Source: Luteitalea sp.
Lineage (GTDB): Bacteria; Acidobacteriota; Vicinamibacteria; Vicinamibacterales; Vicinamibacteraceae
Assembly (NCBI GenBank): GCA_009377495.1
Contig: WHTZ01000056.1
Location: 1-42,353, forward strand
Direction of reading: 5' to 3'
DNA: 42,353 nucleotides
Shown here in pieces: positions 1 to 7,451 of the stretch (position 1 is the first letter of the stretch; each line of letters starts with the position of its first letter). The notes under the pieces are model-generated. The model saw nothing but the letters and a program-made list of their open reading frames with translations. It ran no database searches and was not told where the DNA came from. Made by a program: the position numbers and the translations under genes.

Positions 1-3
1 GCA

Positions 4-48
4 GGGGACATTTCTATTTCGCTAAGAACGGGGACATTTCTATTTCGC
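4..48. repeat. Two direct copies of a 19-bp motif
   Basis: The motif GGGGACATTTCTATTTCGC occurs perfectly at 4-22 and 30-48, seven bases apart. It resembles the other GGGACA-type intergenic motifs at about 3,380, 5,265 and 23,435. The window edge cuts off whatever lies upstream, so the full extent of the array is unknown. Confidence 0.75.
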
Positions 49-133
49 CTTGACAGGCTGTTCGCGCGTGGCTTGCCAACCGGCTCGTAGCGGATTAGCA
101 TACGCGCGTCTCACCCACCGGGAGGCTGGAGCG

Positions 134-3100
134 ATGCGTCGAGTCGTCAGTCTGAGCTCGGCTTTGGTGGTGTTCTGCGCCGCGACGACCCTGACCGGTC
201 GAAGCGCGGTCGAACAGGCCCCCACGTACGACGAAGCGCTCTTCTCGGCGCTGAAATGGCGAAGTGTCGGGCCGAACCGCGGTGGGCGCTCGACGGCCGT
301 CGCGGGTGGCTCGCGCCCGCTCGAGTACTACTTTGGCGCCACAGGCGGCGGTCTCTGGAAGACGAGCGACGGGGGCGTCACCTGGACGCCGGTCTCCGAT
401 GAAGCGTTCGAGTCTTCGTCCGTAGGCGCTGTCGCCGTCGCCCCCTCCAATCCCGATATCGTTTACGTCGGCATGGGAGAGACGCAGTTGCGCGGCAACA
501 TCATTCAAGGAGATGGCGTCTACAAGTCCATCGATGCGGGCAAGACCTGGACCCACGTGGGTCTCGAGAAGACGATGGCGGTGGCGCGGGTGCGGGTGCA
601 TCCCACCGATCCAGACCTCGTCTACGTTGCAGCCCTTGGGGATCCGTATCGTGCCACACGCGATCGCGGAGTCTACCTATCCAAGAACGGTGGCAAGACG
701 TGGGACCAGATGCTGTTTCGCGATGACACGAGCGGTGCCGTCGATCTGGCGCTCGACCCACAGAATCCAGACATCGTCTACGCGGCTCTCTGGGAGGTCT
801 CTCGCACGCCGCACTCGCTCTCCAGCGGGGGGCCTGGCAGCGGTCTGTTCAAGTCGACGGACGCGGGCGCGAACTGGACGGAGCTCACGCGCAACACGGG
901 ATTGCCCAAGGATGTCATCGGCAAGATTGGTGTGTCGGTTTCTGGATCCGACGGAAATCGCGTCTATGCGATCGTTGAAGCCGAGGATGGTGGTGTCTTC
1001 AAGTCGGATGACGGTGGCGAGACCTGGGCGCTGATGAGTGACGACCGGCGGCTTCGGCAACGCGCCTTCTATTACACGCGCATCTATGCCGATCCGCAGA
1101 CCACGGATACGGTCTACGTGCTCAACACCGGCTTTTATCGGTCGACGAACGCGGGCAAGACCTACAAGAGCATTCGTGTTCCCCACGGAGACAACCACGA
1201 CCTGTGGATTGCCCCGGACGATCCGAAGCGCATGATCGAGGCGAACGACGGTGGCGCCAACGTGTCGTTCACGGCGGGTGAGAGTTGGACCGAACAGGAT
1301 TTCCCAACAGCGCAGTTCTATAACGCGTTTGTCACGAGCGACGTTCCGTACCACATCTGCGGTGCGCAGCAGGACAACTCGACAGCCTGCGTGCTGAGCA
1401 CGGCCCCGGGCCGCGGACCGGGCGGGAGCGGCCGGGGTGTCGCCGATCTCTATCCGGTTGGCGGCTGCGAGAGCGGCTACATCGCGCAGTCTCCGAAGAG
1501 CCCGGACGTGTTCTTCGCGGGCTGCTACGGCGGCACCATGACGCGCTACGATCGGCGCACGCGCATGTCGCGCGCGGTCAATGTTTGGCCCGACAACCCG
1601 ATGGGCCACAGCTCCGCGGAAATCACGGAGCGATTCCAGTGGACGTATCCGATCGTCTTCTCACCGTTCGATGCAAACGTGCTCTATGCGGGCTCTCAGC
1701 ACCTCTGGCGCAGCACTGATGAAGGGCAAAGCTGGGAGCGCATCAGCTCAGACCTCACGCGGCACGACCCGTCGACAATGGAGCCGTCAGGCGGGCCAAT
1801 CACGCTGGACCAAACCGGCGTTGAAACCTATGCGACCATCTTCACGATCGCGCCCTCCAGGCACGAGCCAGACGTCATCTGGATCGGCTCTGACGATGGT
1901 CTCGCGCACGTCACGCGTGATGGTGGCAAGAGCTGGCAGAAGGTCACGCCACCCGATCTGCCCGACTTTGCCCGCATCAGCCTGATTGAGGCATCACCGC
2001 ACAAGGTGGGGACTGCGTACCTAGCGGCCAATCGATACCAACGCGCCGACCGGGCACCGTATGTTTACAAGACAGACGACTATGGTCAGACGTGGACCAA
2101 GATTGTTGACGGCCTCCCCCCCGACGATTTCCCGCGGGCCATCCGCGAGGACATCAAGCGCCCTGGCCTGCTCTACCTCGGCACAGAGCACGGGATCTAT
2201 GTCTCGTTCGATGATGGGCAGTCGTGGCAAACGTTGCGGTTGAACCTCGCCGTCACGCCGGTGCACGGCGTCGTCTCAACGGCGCAGGATCTCGTGATTG
2301 GCACCCACGGGCGATCGTTCTACGTCCTCGACGACATCGAGATGCTGCGGCAGCTTCAGCCGGAGCTGACGACGAGCACGTTTCACCTCTTCACGCCTGG
2401 TCGAGCGACGCGGTGCGTGGATGGCGGCGTGACCATCGACTACTACTTGAAGGAGGACGCGGAAGAGGTCACGGTCGAGATTCTCGACCAGAGTGGTGAC
2501 GTCATTCGTGAGTACACCGGAACGGCGTCGGAGAAAGAGGACACTGAAGAAACGACAACCGACGAAGGCGCCGAGAAGTCGGAGGGGTCAGAAGAAAACG
2601 AAGAAGAGGGAGACGACGAAAAAGAAGAGGAGGAGGAGGAGGAGGAAGAGAGTCCGTTCGGGCCGCCGCGCGTTCGGGTAGGAACGAAGGCGGGTGTCAA
2701 CCGCCTCGCGTGGGACATGCGCCATGAAGATGCGCGCGACTTCGAGGGGCTCATCATGTGGTCGGGCAACGTGCGCGGGCCGTTGGCGCTTCCGGGTACC
2801 TATCGGGTGCGCGTCACGGCAGACGACCAGACCGCGGACGCGTCATTCGAGATCGTGACGGACCCGCGCACGAATGTGACGGACGCCGACCTGACGGCCC
2901 AGTTCGAGCTGGCGCAGCAGATCAACCAGCGAGTGAGTGACGCGCACGAAGCGGTGCTCAAGATCCGCCATGTCAAGGTGCAGATCGATGAGCGCACGAA
3001 GCAGGCCAACGACACGACGCTGACAGCCGAAGCGGACGCGCTCAAGACGAAGCTCACGGACATCGAGGGGGTGATCTACCAGCATCGCTTGAAGAGCAAC

Positions 3101-3367
3101 CAGGATGCGCTCAACTACGGCATCCGGCTCAATAACAAGCTTGCGGCGCTTCAAGGCGTGGTGGAAAGCGCCGACGGCCGTCCAACCGCGCAGAGCGAGG
3201 CAGTGTTCCAGGAGCTGAGCACGAAGCTTGATACGCAGCTGCGGGAGCTACAGACACTGTTCGATCGCGACCTCATGGCCTTCAACCTCGCGCTGAAGCG
3301 CCATGAGCTCGCCGCCATCGCGGCGGTCGCACCCGCCGCGGAAGAAACGTCGGAGAAGCGTCCCTAG
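134..3367 (+). CDS. Secreted VPS10/sortilin-like protein with Asp-box (BNR) repeats
   Basis: This 1,077-residue protein is probably exported. The start at 134 is chosen because GGAGG sits eight bases upstream and the first 25 residues (MRRVVSLSSALVVFCAATTL) form a signal peptide; an upstream ATG at 50 lacks both. About ten Asp-box motifs of the S-x-D-x-G-x-T-W type occur between residues ~76 and ~697 (TSDGGVTW, SIDAGKTW, SDDGGETW, STDEGQSW, TRDGGKSW, TDDYGQTW, SFDDGQSW), indicating one or two beta-propellers. A very acidic stretch at ~800-840 (runs of Glu) separates the propellers from a beta-sandwich-like part and a helical C-terminal region. The family is widespread in Acidobacteriota and often labelled glycosyl hydrolase, but I see no proof of an enzymatic activity. 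Confidence 0.9.
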   Translation: MRRVVSLSSALVVFCAATTLTGRSAVEQAPTYDEALFSALKWRSVGPNRGGRSTAVAGGSRPLEYYFGATGGGLWKTSDGGVTWTPVSDEAFESSSVGAVAVAPSNPDIVYVGMGETQLRGNIIQGDGVYKSIDAGKTWTHVGLEKTMAVARVRVHPTDPDLVYVAALGDPYRATRDRGVYLSKNGGKTWDQMLFRDDTSGAVDLALDPQNPDIVYAALWEVSRTPHSLSSGGPGSGLFKSTDAGANWTELTRNTGLPKDVIGKIGVSVSGSDGNRVYAIVEAEDGGVFKSDDGGETWALMSDDRRLRQRAFYYTRIYADPQTTDTVYVLNTGFYRSTNAGKTYKSIRVPHGDNHDLWIAPDDPKRMIEANDGGANVSFTAGESWTEQDFPTAQFYNAFVTSDVPYHICGAQQDNSTACVLSTAPGRGPGGSGRGVADLYPVGGCESGYIAQSPKSPDVFFAGCYGGTMTRYDRRTRMSRAVNVWPDNPMGHSSAEITERFQWTYPIVFSPFDANVLYAGSQHLWRSTDEGQSWERISSDLTRHDPSTMEPSGGPITLDQTGVETYATIFTIAPSRHEPDVIWIGSDDGLAHVTRDGGKSWQKVTPPDLPDFARISLIEASPHKVGTAYLAANRYQRADRAPYVYKTDDYGQTWTKIVDGLPPDDFPRAIREDIKRPGLLYLGTEHGIYVSFDDGQSWQTLRLNLAVTPVHGVVSTAQDLVIGTHGRSFYVLDDIEMLRQLQPELTTSTFHLFTPGRATRCVDGGVTIDYYLKEDAEEVTVEILDQSGDVIREYTGTASEKEDTEETTTDEGAEKSEGSEENEEEGDDEKEEEEEEEEESPFGPPRVRVGTKAGVNRLAWDMRHEDARDFEGLIMWSGNVRGPLALPGTYRVRVTADDQTADASFEIVTDPRTNVTDADLTAQFELAQQINQRVSDAHEAVLKIRHVKVQIDERTKQANDTTLTAEADALKTKLTDIEGVIYQHRLKSNQDALNYGIRLNNKLAALQGVVESADGRPTAQSEAVFQELSTKLDTQLRELQTLFDRDLMAFNLALKRHELAAIAAVAPAAEETSEKRP

Positions 3368-3719
3368 GCGCGATTTTGTGGGAAACGGGGACTGTCCCCG
3401 TTTTCCCCGGCACGATTTTGCGTTTGCAATTCTCATTTGACATTGCTAAACTGCTGCTGCCCTACTTCTGAGGTTCACAGATCGTCTCCTGAGACGAACC
3501 TCGCAGGTTCGCTCAGAAAGCTTCAAACTGAATGCAAATTGCGAAAAGGGGATGTTGTGTGTCCCTTTTCGTCCTGAAGGCGAGAAGGGAAACCCCTTCT
3601 TGCGAACTGACGTCACAGAAAAAGGGGCACTCGCCCTTTTGCATCTAGTGTCCCGTGATGACTGTGTTCCGAGACACTAGAGGTGTGTCCCGCCTGCCGT
3701 TGTCTAACCGGGGGTTTTG
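3368..3719. other. Intergenic region rich in short hairpins
   Basis: No gene is apparent in these 352 bases. Several inverted repeats are visible: a GGGGACTGTCCCCG core near 3,386-3,400; CTGAGACGAACCT facing AGGTTCGCTCAG at 3,489-3,516; AAAAGGGG..CCCTTTT-type pairs near 3,543-3,600 and 3,619-3,641; and a perfect TCTAGTGTC/GACACTAGA pair at 3,644-3,652 and 3,673-3,681. The first could terminate the upstream gene. The others look like degenerate dispersed palindromic elements. Confidence 0.6.
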
Positions 3720-4418
3720 ATGGAAGAGCGCCGGCTTCGTCTCGGTGACGTGCTGGACGATTACTGTCCGCACGAGCGCCGTCTTAGCAATCACGTGATC
3801 GTTGCCATGGTCGGCGACGAGGTCATCAAGACTCGCTGTACGACATGCGATGCCGAGCACCCCTATAAGCACGCACGGGTGCCAGCTCGGCGCCGCAAGA
3901 AGGACATACCCAGCACGCTCTACAAGGAGGTGCTCGAGGGCCTGACCGAGCAGCCAGCCGACGCCGCTCTCGAAGGCGAGTCGTCAGGGGAGCCGGGGGT
4001 TGAACCAGCGGTGGCCCCCAGGCCGCCTGAGCACTCGCCGGACGCGGAGGCCGTGGCGCTCTCGGCCGCGCCGGAGGAGCCCACCGGCCTCGGCGAGTCG
4101 TTGGGCGCCGAATCTACAGAATCAGAGACCGACGAAGGTCCGCACCATCGGGTCACCCTCATTCGCGCCACGCTACCCCGTCCCGAAGGGCAGCCGGCGT
4201 CCCGCCAGCCGCCCGAGTTCACGATGCACCGCATGCGGAACGGCCCCGGCAACAAGGGACGCCCGAAGATCCGTGGCGGCGGCAAATCCGGCACGTGGCC
4301 TGGCGGCCCGAACCCGGGCGGCAAGAGCGCACTCGGCGCGCGGCCGCCCCGGCCGCGTGGGCCCGGGCGACCCAGCCGTGACGGGCGCCGCTCGCACGGC
4401 CCTCGGCGCTCCCGTTAA
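3720..4418 (+). CDS. Hypothetical zinc-ribbon-like protein with basic Gly/Arg/Pro tail
   Basis: I do not recognise a named family for this 232-residue protein. The N-terminal ~50 residues carry C16-x-H18 and C40-x-x-C43 with H47 (motifs DYCPHE and RCTTCDAEH), the pattern of a small zinc-binding domain. Residues ~75-150 are acidic and Pro/Ala/Ser-rich, probably disordered. The C-terminal third is strongly basic (GRPKIRGGGKS, RPPRPRGPGRPSRDGRR) and resembles RNA-binding tails. ATG at 3,720 is preferred over the adjacent TTG at 3,717; no good Shine-Dalgarno is seen. A nucleic-acid-binding role is only an inference from composition. Confidence 0.7.
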   Translation: MEERRLRLGDVLDDYCPHERRLSNHVIVAMVGDEVIKTRCTTCDAEHPYKHARVPARRRKKDIPSTLYKEVLEGLTEQPADAALEGESSGEPGVEPAVAPRPPEHSPDAEAVALSAAPEEPTGLGESLGAESTESETDEGPHHRVTLIRATLPRPEGQPASRQPPEFTMHRMRNGPGNKGRPKIRGGGKSGTWPGGPNPGGKSALGARPPRPRGPGRPSRDGRRSHGPRRSR

Positions 4419-4479
4419 TCCCGCAACTCCTTGTCGAACGGTAGGGCCGCGGTCTCTTTTTCGCATATAAGGAGTGTGC

Positions 4480-5256
4480 ATGAACGATTTGTCCGGTCGA
4501 ACGGGCCTCGTTGTTGGTGTCGCCAACAAGCGGTCGCTCGCCTGGGCGATTGCCCAGGCTGCGGCGGGGGCTGGTGCGCAGCTCGTGCTCACGTTTCAGA
4601 ACGAGCGCCTCGAAGAGAACGTGCGCGGGCTGGCCGCGACCCTGCCACGTGCACCTTTGCTGTTGCCCTGCGACGTTACAAGCGACGAACAGGTCAAGGC
4701 GCTGTTTACGACAATTGAGCAGGAAGTTGGCAGCCTCGATTTCCTGATCCACGGTGCGGCATTCGCGCCGCGTGAGGCGCTCACGGCGCCGTTCACCCAG
4801 ACATCGCGCGAGGCGTTTCATGTGGCGCTCGACGTGAGCGCGTACTCGCTGGTCGCATTAGCCGCCGGCGCGGCGCCGCTCATGGCCAAGCGTGGCGGTG
4901 GCAGCATCGTGACCCTGACGTACCTGGGCAGCGAGCGCGTGGTTCCGAACTACAATGTCATGGGCGTCGCCAAGGCCGCGCTCGAGGCTTCTGTCCGCTA
5001 TCTGGCGGCGGACCTTGGGGCGCACAACATTCGGGTGAACGCCATTTCCGCAGGCCCGGTCAAGACGCTCGCCGCGGCCGGCATCGCAGGGTTCTCGAGC
5101 ATGTTGCAGCTCTACCGCGAGCGCACGCCCCTCAAGCGCAACATCGAGGGTGCAGAGGTGGCCGATATGGCGCTGTTCCTGCTGAGCCACGCGTCGCGCG
5201 CCGTTACCGGGGAGGTCCTTTTCGTGGATGCCGGGTTTCACGCGATGGGCATGTAG
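4480..5256 (+). CDS. fabI: Enoyl-[acyl-carrier-protein] reductase (NADH), FabI
   Basis: Catalyses the last reductive step of each fatty-acid elongation cycle, reducing trans-2-enoyl-ACP. The 258-residue protein is a classical short-chain dehydrogenase with the FabI-type nucleotide loop GVANKRSLAWAIA (residues ~13-25) and the catalytic FabI spacing Y158-x6-K165 (NYNVMGVAK), with the second conserved tyrosine at 148 (TYLG). These match E. coli FabI Y156, K163 and Y146 within two positions. ATG 4,480 has AAGGAG five bases upstream; a GTG at 4,474 lies inside that site and is unlikely. It stands alone, away from other fab genes. Confidence 0.95.
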   Translation: MNDLSGRTGLVVGVANKRSLAWAIAQAAAGAGAQLVLTFQNERLEENVRGLAATLPRAPLLLPCDVTSDEQVKALFTTIEQEVGSLDFLIHGAAFAPREALTAPFTQTSREAFHVALDVSAYSLVALAAGAAPLMAKRGGGSIVTLTYLGSERVVPNYNVMGVAKAALEASVRYLAADLGAHNIRVNAISAGPVKTLAAAGIAGFSSMLQLYRERTPLKRNIEGAEVADMALFLLSHASRAVTGEVLFVDAGFHAMGM

Positions 5257-5260
5257 CCGC

Positions 5261-5300
5261 AAAAATAAGGACAGTCCAGGGACAGGCCCTTTTCGCACGA
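5261..5300. repeat. GGACAGTCC-type dispersed repeat
   Basis: The stretch has the layout AAAAATAAGGACAGTCC, then AGGGACAGGCCC, then TTTTCGC. The same layout recurs at 23,427-23,460 (AAAAATCGGGACAGCCC, AGGACAGCCC, GTTTCTCGC) and in compact form near 3,380. It fills the gap between fabI and the BON-domain gene and may also work as a weak terminator. Confidence 0.6.
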
Positions 5301-5310
5301 GGGCGGGACA

Positions 5311-5613
5311 ATGAATCTGAGTCGTCGGTTACTGGTGGGGTTGCTCGCGATCGTCGTCACCGCACCGCTTGCAGCCGGATGCGCACAGCGTGTGAGTCGT
5401 CAAACTGACGACAGCACCATCCAGGTGCGTGTGACGACGGCGTTGCTCAACGATCCGGAAATCAAGGGCTCTGCCATCGACGTTGCCGTGACCAATGGCG
5501 TGGTGACGCTGACAGGCCCCGTGCGCTCGAAATCGGAAGTGCAGCAGGCTCTCAAGCTCGCCCGCAGCATTTCCGGCGTCACGGAGGTGCGGTCGAAGCT
5601 CAAGGTGCCATAG
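5311..5613 (+). CDS. BON-domain lipoprotein
   Basis: This 100-residue protein begins with a lipoprotein signal peptide ending in the lipobox LAAGC (Cys24), so it is probably lipidated and anchored in a membrane facing the periplasm. The remainder is a single BON domain (residues ~33-98: TIQVRVTTALLNDPEI, then VTNGVVTLTGPV and SISGVTEVRSKLKV), the fold found in OsmY and other envelope-stress proteins that bind phospholipid. A purine-rich GAGGGCGGG precedes the ATG. Partner and exact role cannot be told from the context. Confidence 0.88.
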   Translation: MNLSRRLLVGLLAIVVTAPLAAGCAQRVSRQTDDSTIQVRVTTALLNDPEIKGSAIDVAVTNGVVTLTGPVRSKSEVQQALKLARSISGVTEVRSKLKVP

Positions 5614-5646
5614 GTAAAGGGATAAAGGGGAACCCTCCACCCCTTC

Positions 5647-6384
5647 CTAGTCGTGCCAGCGCTCGATGTGGATACGCGTTGTCGGGACGCCGATCTGGCG
5701 GACGAGCTGTGCAAGGTCGCTCACGAACGTGGGTGATCCGCATAGAAACGCCTCGACGTCGCGTCCTTCGGCCTTCGAAGAGCTCGAACGGGCTGGCTGC
5801 ACGACTCGTTCGATCAGCGCACGCGTGATACGGCCTCGTTCACCGCGCCATCGCGGACCCGCTGGCCGCGTGACCGTGAGCACCAGCCGCAACCGACCGT
5901 GTCGCATCAGACGGCGGAACTCGTCGAGATATGAGAACTCGGCTGGTCTCCGGGCGCTATACAGGAGCGTGATGGGGGCGGGGTGTTGCCGCGCCAGCGC
6001 CTCGCGGATCATCGAGCGCAGCGGCGCGATGCCAGTGCCGCCCCCAACAAAGAGAAGCGGCCGCGCCTCTAGCACGTCTGGCAGCACGAATGATCCACAC
6101 GGCCCCTCGACGTCCAGCTTCACGCCAGGCGGAAGCCGTGCGAAGTGCGCGCCTTCCCGTGCATCTACACCGACGAGGAACTCGAGTCGGTGGGTGCGCT
6201 GTACGTCGGCAGGCGCGCACGCGATCGAGTATGGCTGCCGCACGGCGTGACCGTGCACTCCCATGACAACGGCCTGTCCGGCCCGGAAATGAAAGGGCGC
6301 GTCATCGAGATCCGCTTCGAGAATGCACGTGGTGGGGCCGGCGACGCGGACGCGGACGAGCGTCAGAGTCAGGACATCAGACAC
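5647..6384 (-). CDS. FAD/NAD(P)-binding ferredoxin-reductase-type oxidoreductase
   Basis: This 245-residue protein has the two-domain ferredoxin-NADP reductase fold. The FAD-binding beta-barrel carries R49-Q-P-Y52-S53, the RxYS flavin motif. The nucleotide-binding domain carries GGGTGIAP (114-121) and a late CGSP motif (~216) that closes on the nicotinamide. There is no 2Fe-2S domain, so it should use a separate redox partner. Its start codon overlaps the end of the upstream PH-domain gene by 8 bp, so the two are translationally coupled. The substrate is unknown. Confidence 0.85.
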   Translation of the reverse strand: MSDVLTLTLVRVRVAGPTTCILEADLDDAPFHFRAGQAVVMGVHGHAVRQPYSIACAPADVQRTHRLEFLVGVDAREGAHFARLPPGVKLDVEGPCGSFVLPDVLEARPLLFVGGGTGIAPLRSMIREALARQHPAPITLLYSARRPAEFSYLDEFRRLMRHGRLRLVLTVTRPAGPRWRGERGRITRALIERVVQPARSSSSKAEGRDVEAFLCGSPTFVSDLAQLVRQIGVPTTRIHIERWHD

Positions 6385-6820
6385 GGGTCGCGCTGGCGGG
6401 CCGTTCCTGCTGCTTGTAGTACTCCGACTGGTACTGCTCCACCAAAGCCTTCATGCGCCTGGCGTCACCCTTCGTGTGACCCGTGCATACGATGGCGCTC
6501 GTACCGCCGGTGGTCTCGATGTAGACGTCCGAGAACAGCAGCTTCGTGTCGATGCGTACCGAGGCGACGTGGGCCATGTGAATCGAGTGTTCGTGACGGC
6601 CAATCCAGCGCGGCGTATACCGCACCACACTCTGTGGCGTGATGATCACCTGCGTGGGAAGCAGGCGGTTACCCGAGCTCAGGCGGCTTGCTCGAAATGC
6701 GTGCCCTTCCGTCACCGGCGGACGTCCTTTGATATAGATGAACAGACTCAACATGAGGAGGCCACCACAGACGATGTAAAGGGCGGTGAGAAGCAACGGC
6801 AGAGAAGATGAATCGACCAT
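6377..6820 (-). CDS. Membrane-anchored PH-domain (bPH2-like) protein
   Basis: A 147-residue protein with one hydrophobic segment at residues ~8-30 (LLLTALYIVCGGLLMLSLFI) followed by a beta-rich soluble part resembling bacterial PH domains (QVIITPQSVVRYTPRW, then HVASVRIDTKLLFSDVYIETTGG). It overlaps the downstream reductase gene. Family assignment rests on the pattern of beta strands and the conserved 'site at which T/S-x-x-x-I-x-x' look, so it is tentative. It may be involved in an envelope redox or lipid function together with the reductase. Confidence 0.65.
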   Translation of the reverse strand: MVDSSSLPLLLTALYIVCGGLLMLSLFIYIKGRPPVTEGHAFRASRLSSGNRLLPTQVIITPQSVVRYTPRWIGRHEHSIHMAHVASVRIDTKLLFSDVYIETTGGTSAIVCTGHTKGDARRMKALVEQYQSEYYKQQERPASATRV

Positions 6821-6956
6821 GGGACCTCTCGATAGGGTAACGCGACCAGGTCTGGTAAGCTAGGGGCGCCAGACGAGGGGCCCCGCCTTCGGCACGGGAA
6901 GGCCTTGGAAGGCCTGACAGCCCCTCACTACGTACCTGGAAATGTCGAGTACGTGG

Positions 6957-6981
6957 CGCGCGGCTTCGGGCCGCGCGGAGG
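6957..6981 (+). promoter_or_regulatory. GC hairpin abutting a strong ribosome-binding site
   Basis: CGCGCGGC (6,957-6,964) pairs perfectly with GCCGCGCG (6,970-6,977) around a TTCGG loop. The Shine-Dalgarno GGAGG (6,977-6,981) starts at the last stem base and lies eight bases before the ATG at 6,990. The site fixes the start of the following gene. The hairpin may limit ribosome access, but this is an inference. Confidence 0.45.
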
Positions 6982-6989
6982 CGCGGTCT

Positions 6990-7451
6990 ATGGGTACGCT
7001 CGCGTCCGAGCTCGGGTCGTGGCAGACACGTGTGATACACCACCCGCTCGTGTACGGAGACGCGAACCTCCCGGCCGGCCTCGTCGCGTTCATGCGCGAG
7101 CGCCTGCGGTGGGATGTGTTCTTCGTCATGGAGCACGCCGACCTCCGCCGCGCACGTGACGGCGAGCACTTTCGCCGCGCGCGCGAGATGCGGCGCACAC
7201 TCCTCACACTCGACCGCGACTACTTCGATGATCGCCGTTTCCCGCCTACAGAGTGTGGCGGCGTGATCGTGCTGTCTGCGCCCGACGAGCGCGCGCTCTC
7301 TCTGTTGCTTCGAGAGATTGACCGGCACCTGTTTCGTTTCACACCGCGTGGCACGGGCGCTGATGAGCCGTCCGCGCACGATCTGCCGCTCGCCGGCCGC
7401 AAGTTGCTCGTCTACCCAGGTAGCCCTCTGCGCGCAGAGGCTGGTCGATGA
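6990..7451 (+). CDS. DUF5615-like PIN-type protein
   Basis: A 153-residue protein resembling the DUF5615 group of PIN-like nucleases. The features seen are an early acidic motif (Y22-G-D24-A-N-L-P), the family's central rhythm of helices, and L-L-T-L-D75-R-D77-Y-F, the second acidic cluster. In this fold the acidic residues bind divalent metal. DUF5615 proteins are often toxin-like partners of a small antitoxin, but no antitoxin gene is visible here. Instead the stop overlaps the nagA start by four bases (ATGA). The start is set by GGAGG at 6,977-6,981. A longer in-frame start at 6,942 has no ribosome site. Confidence 0.7.
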   Translation: MGTLASELGSWQTRVIHHPLVYGDANLPAGLVAFMRERLRWDVFFVMEHADLRRARDGEHFRRAREMRRTLLTLDRDYFDDRRFPPTECGGVIVLSAPDERALSLLLREIDRHLFRFTPRGTGADEPSAHDLPLAGRKLLVYPGSPLRAEAGR

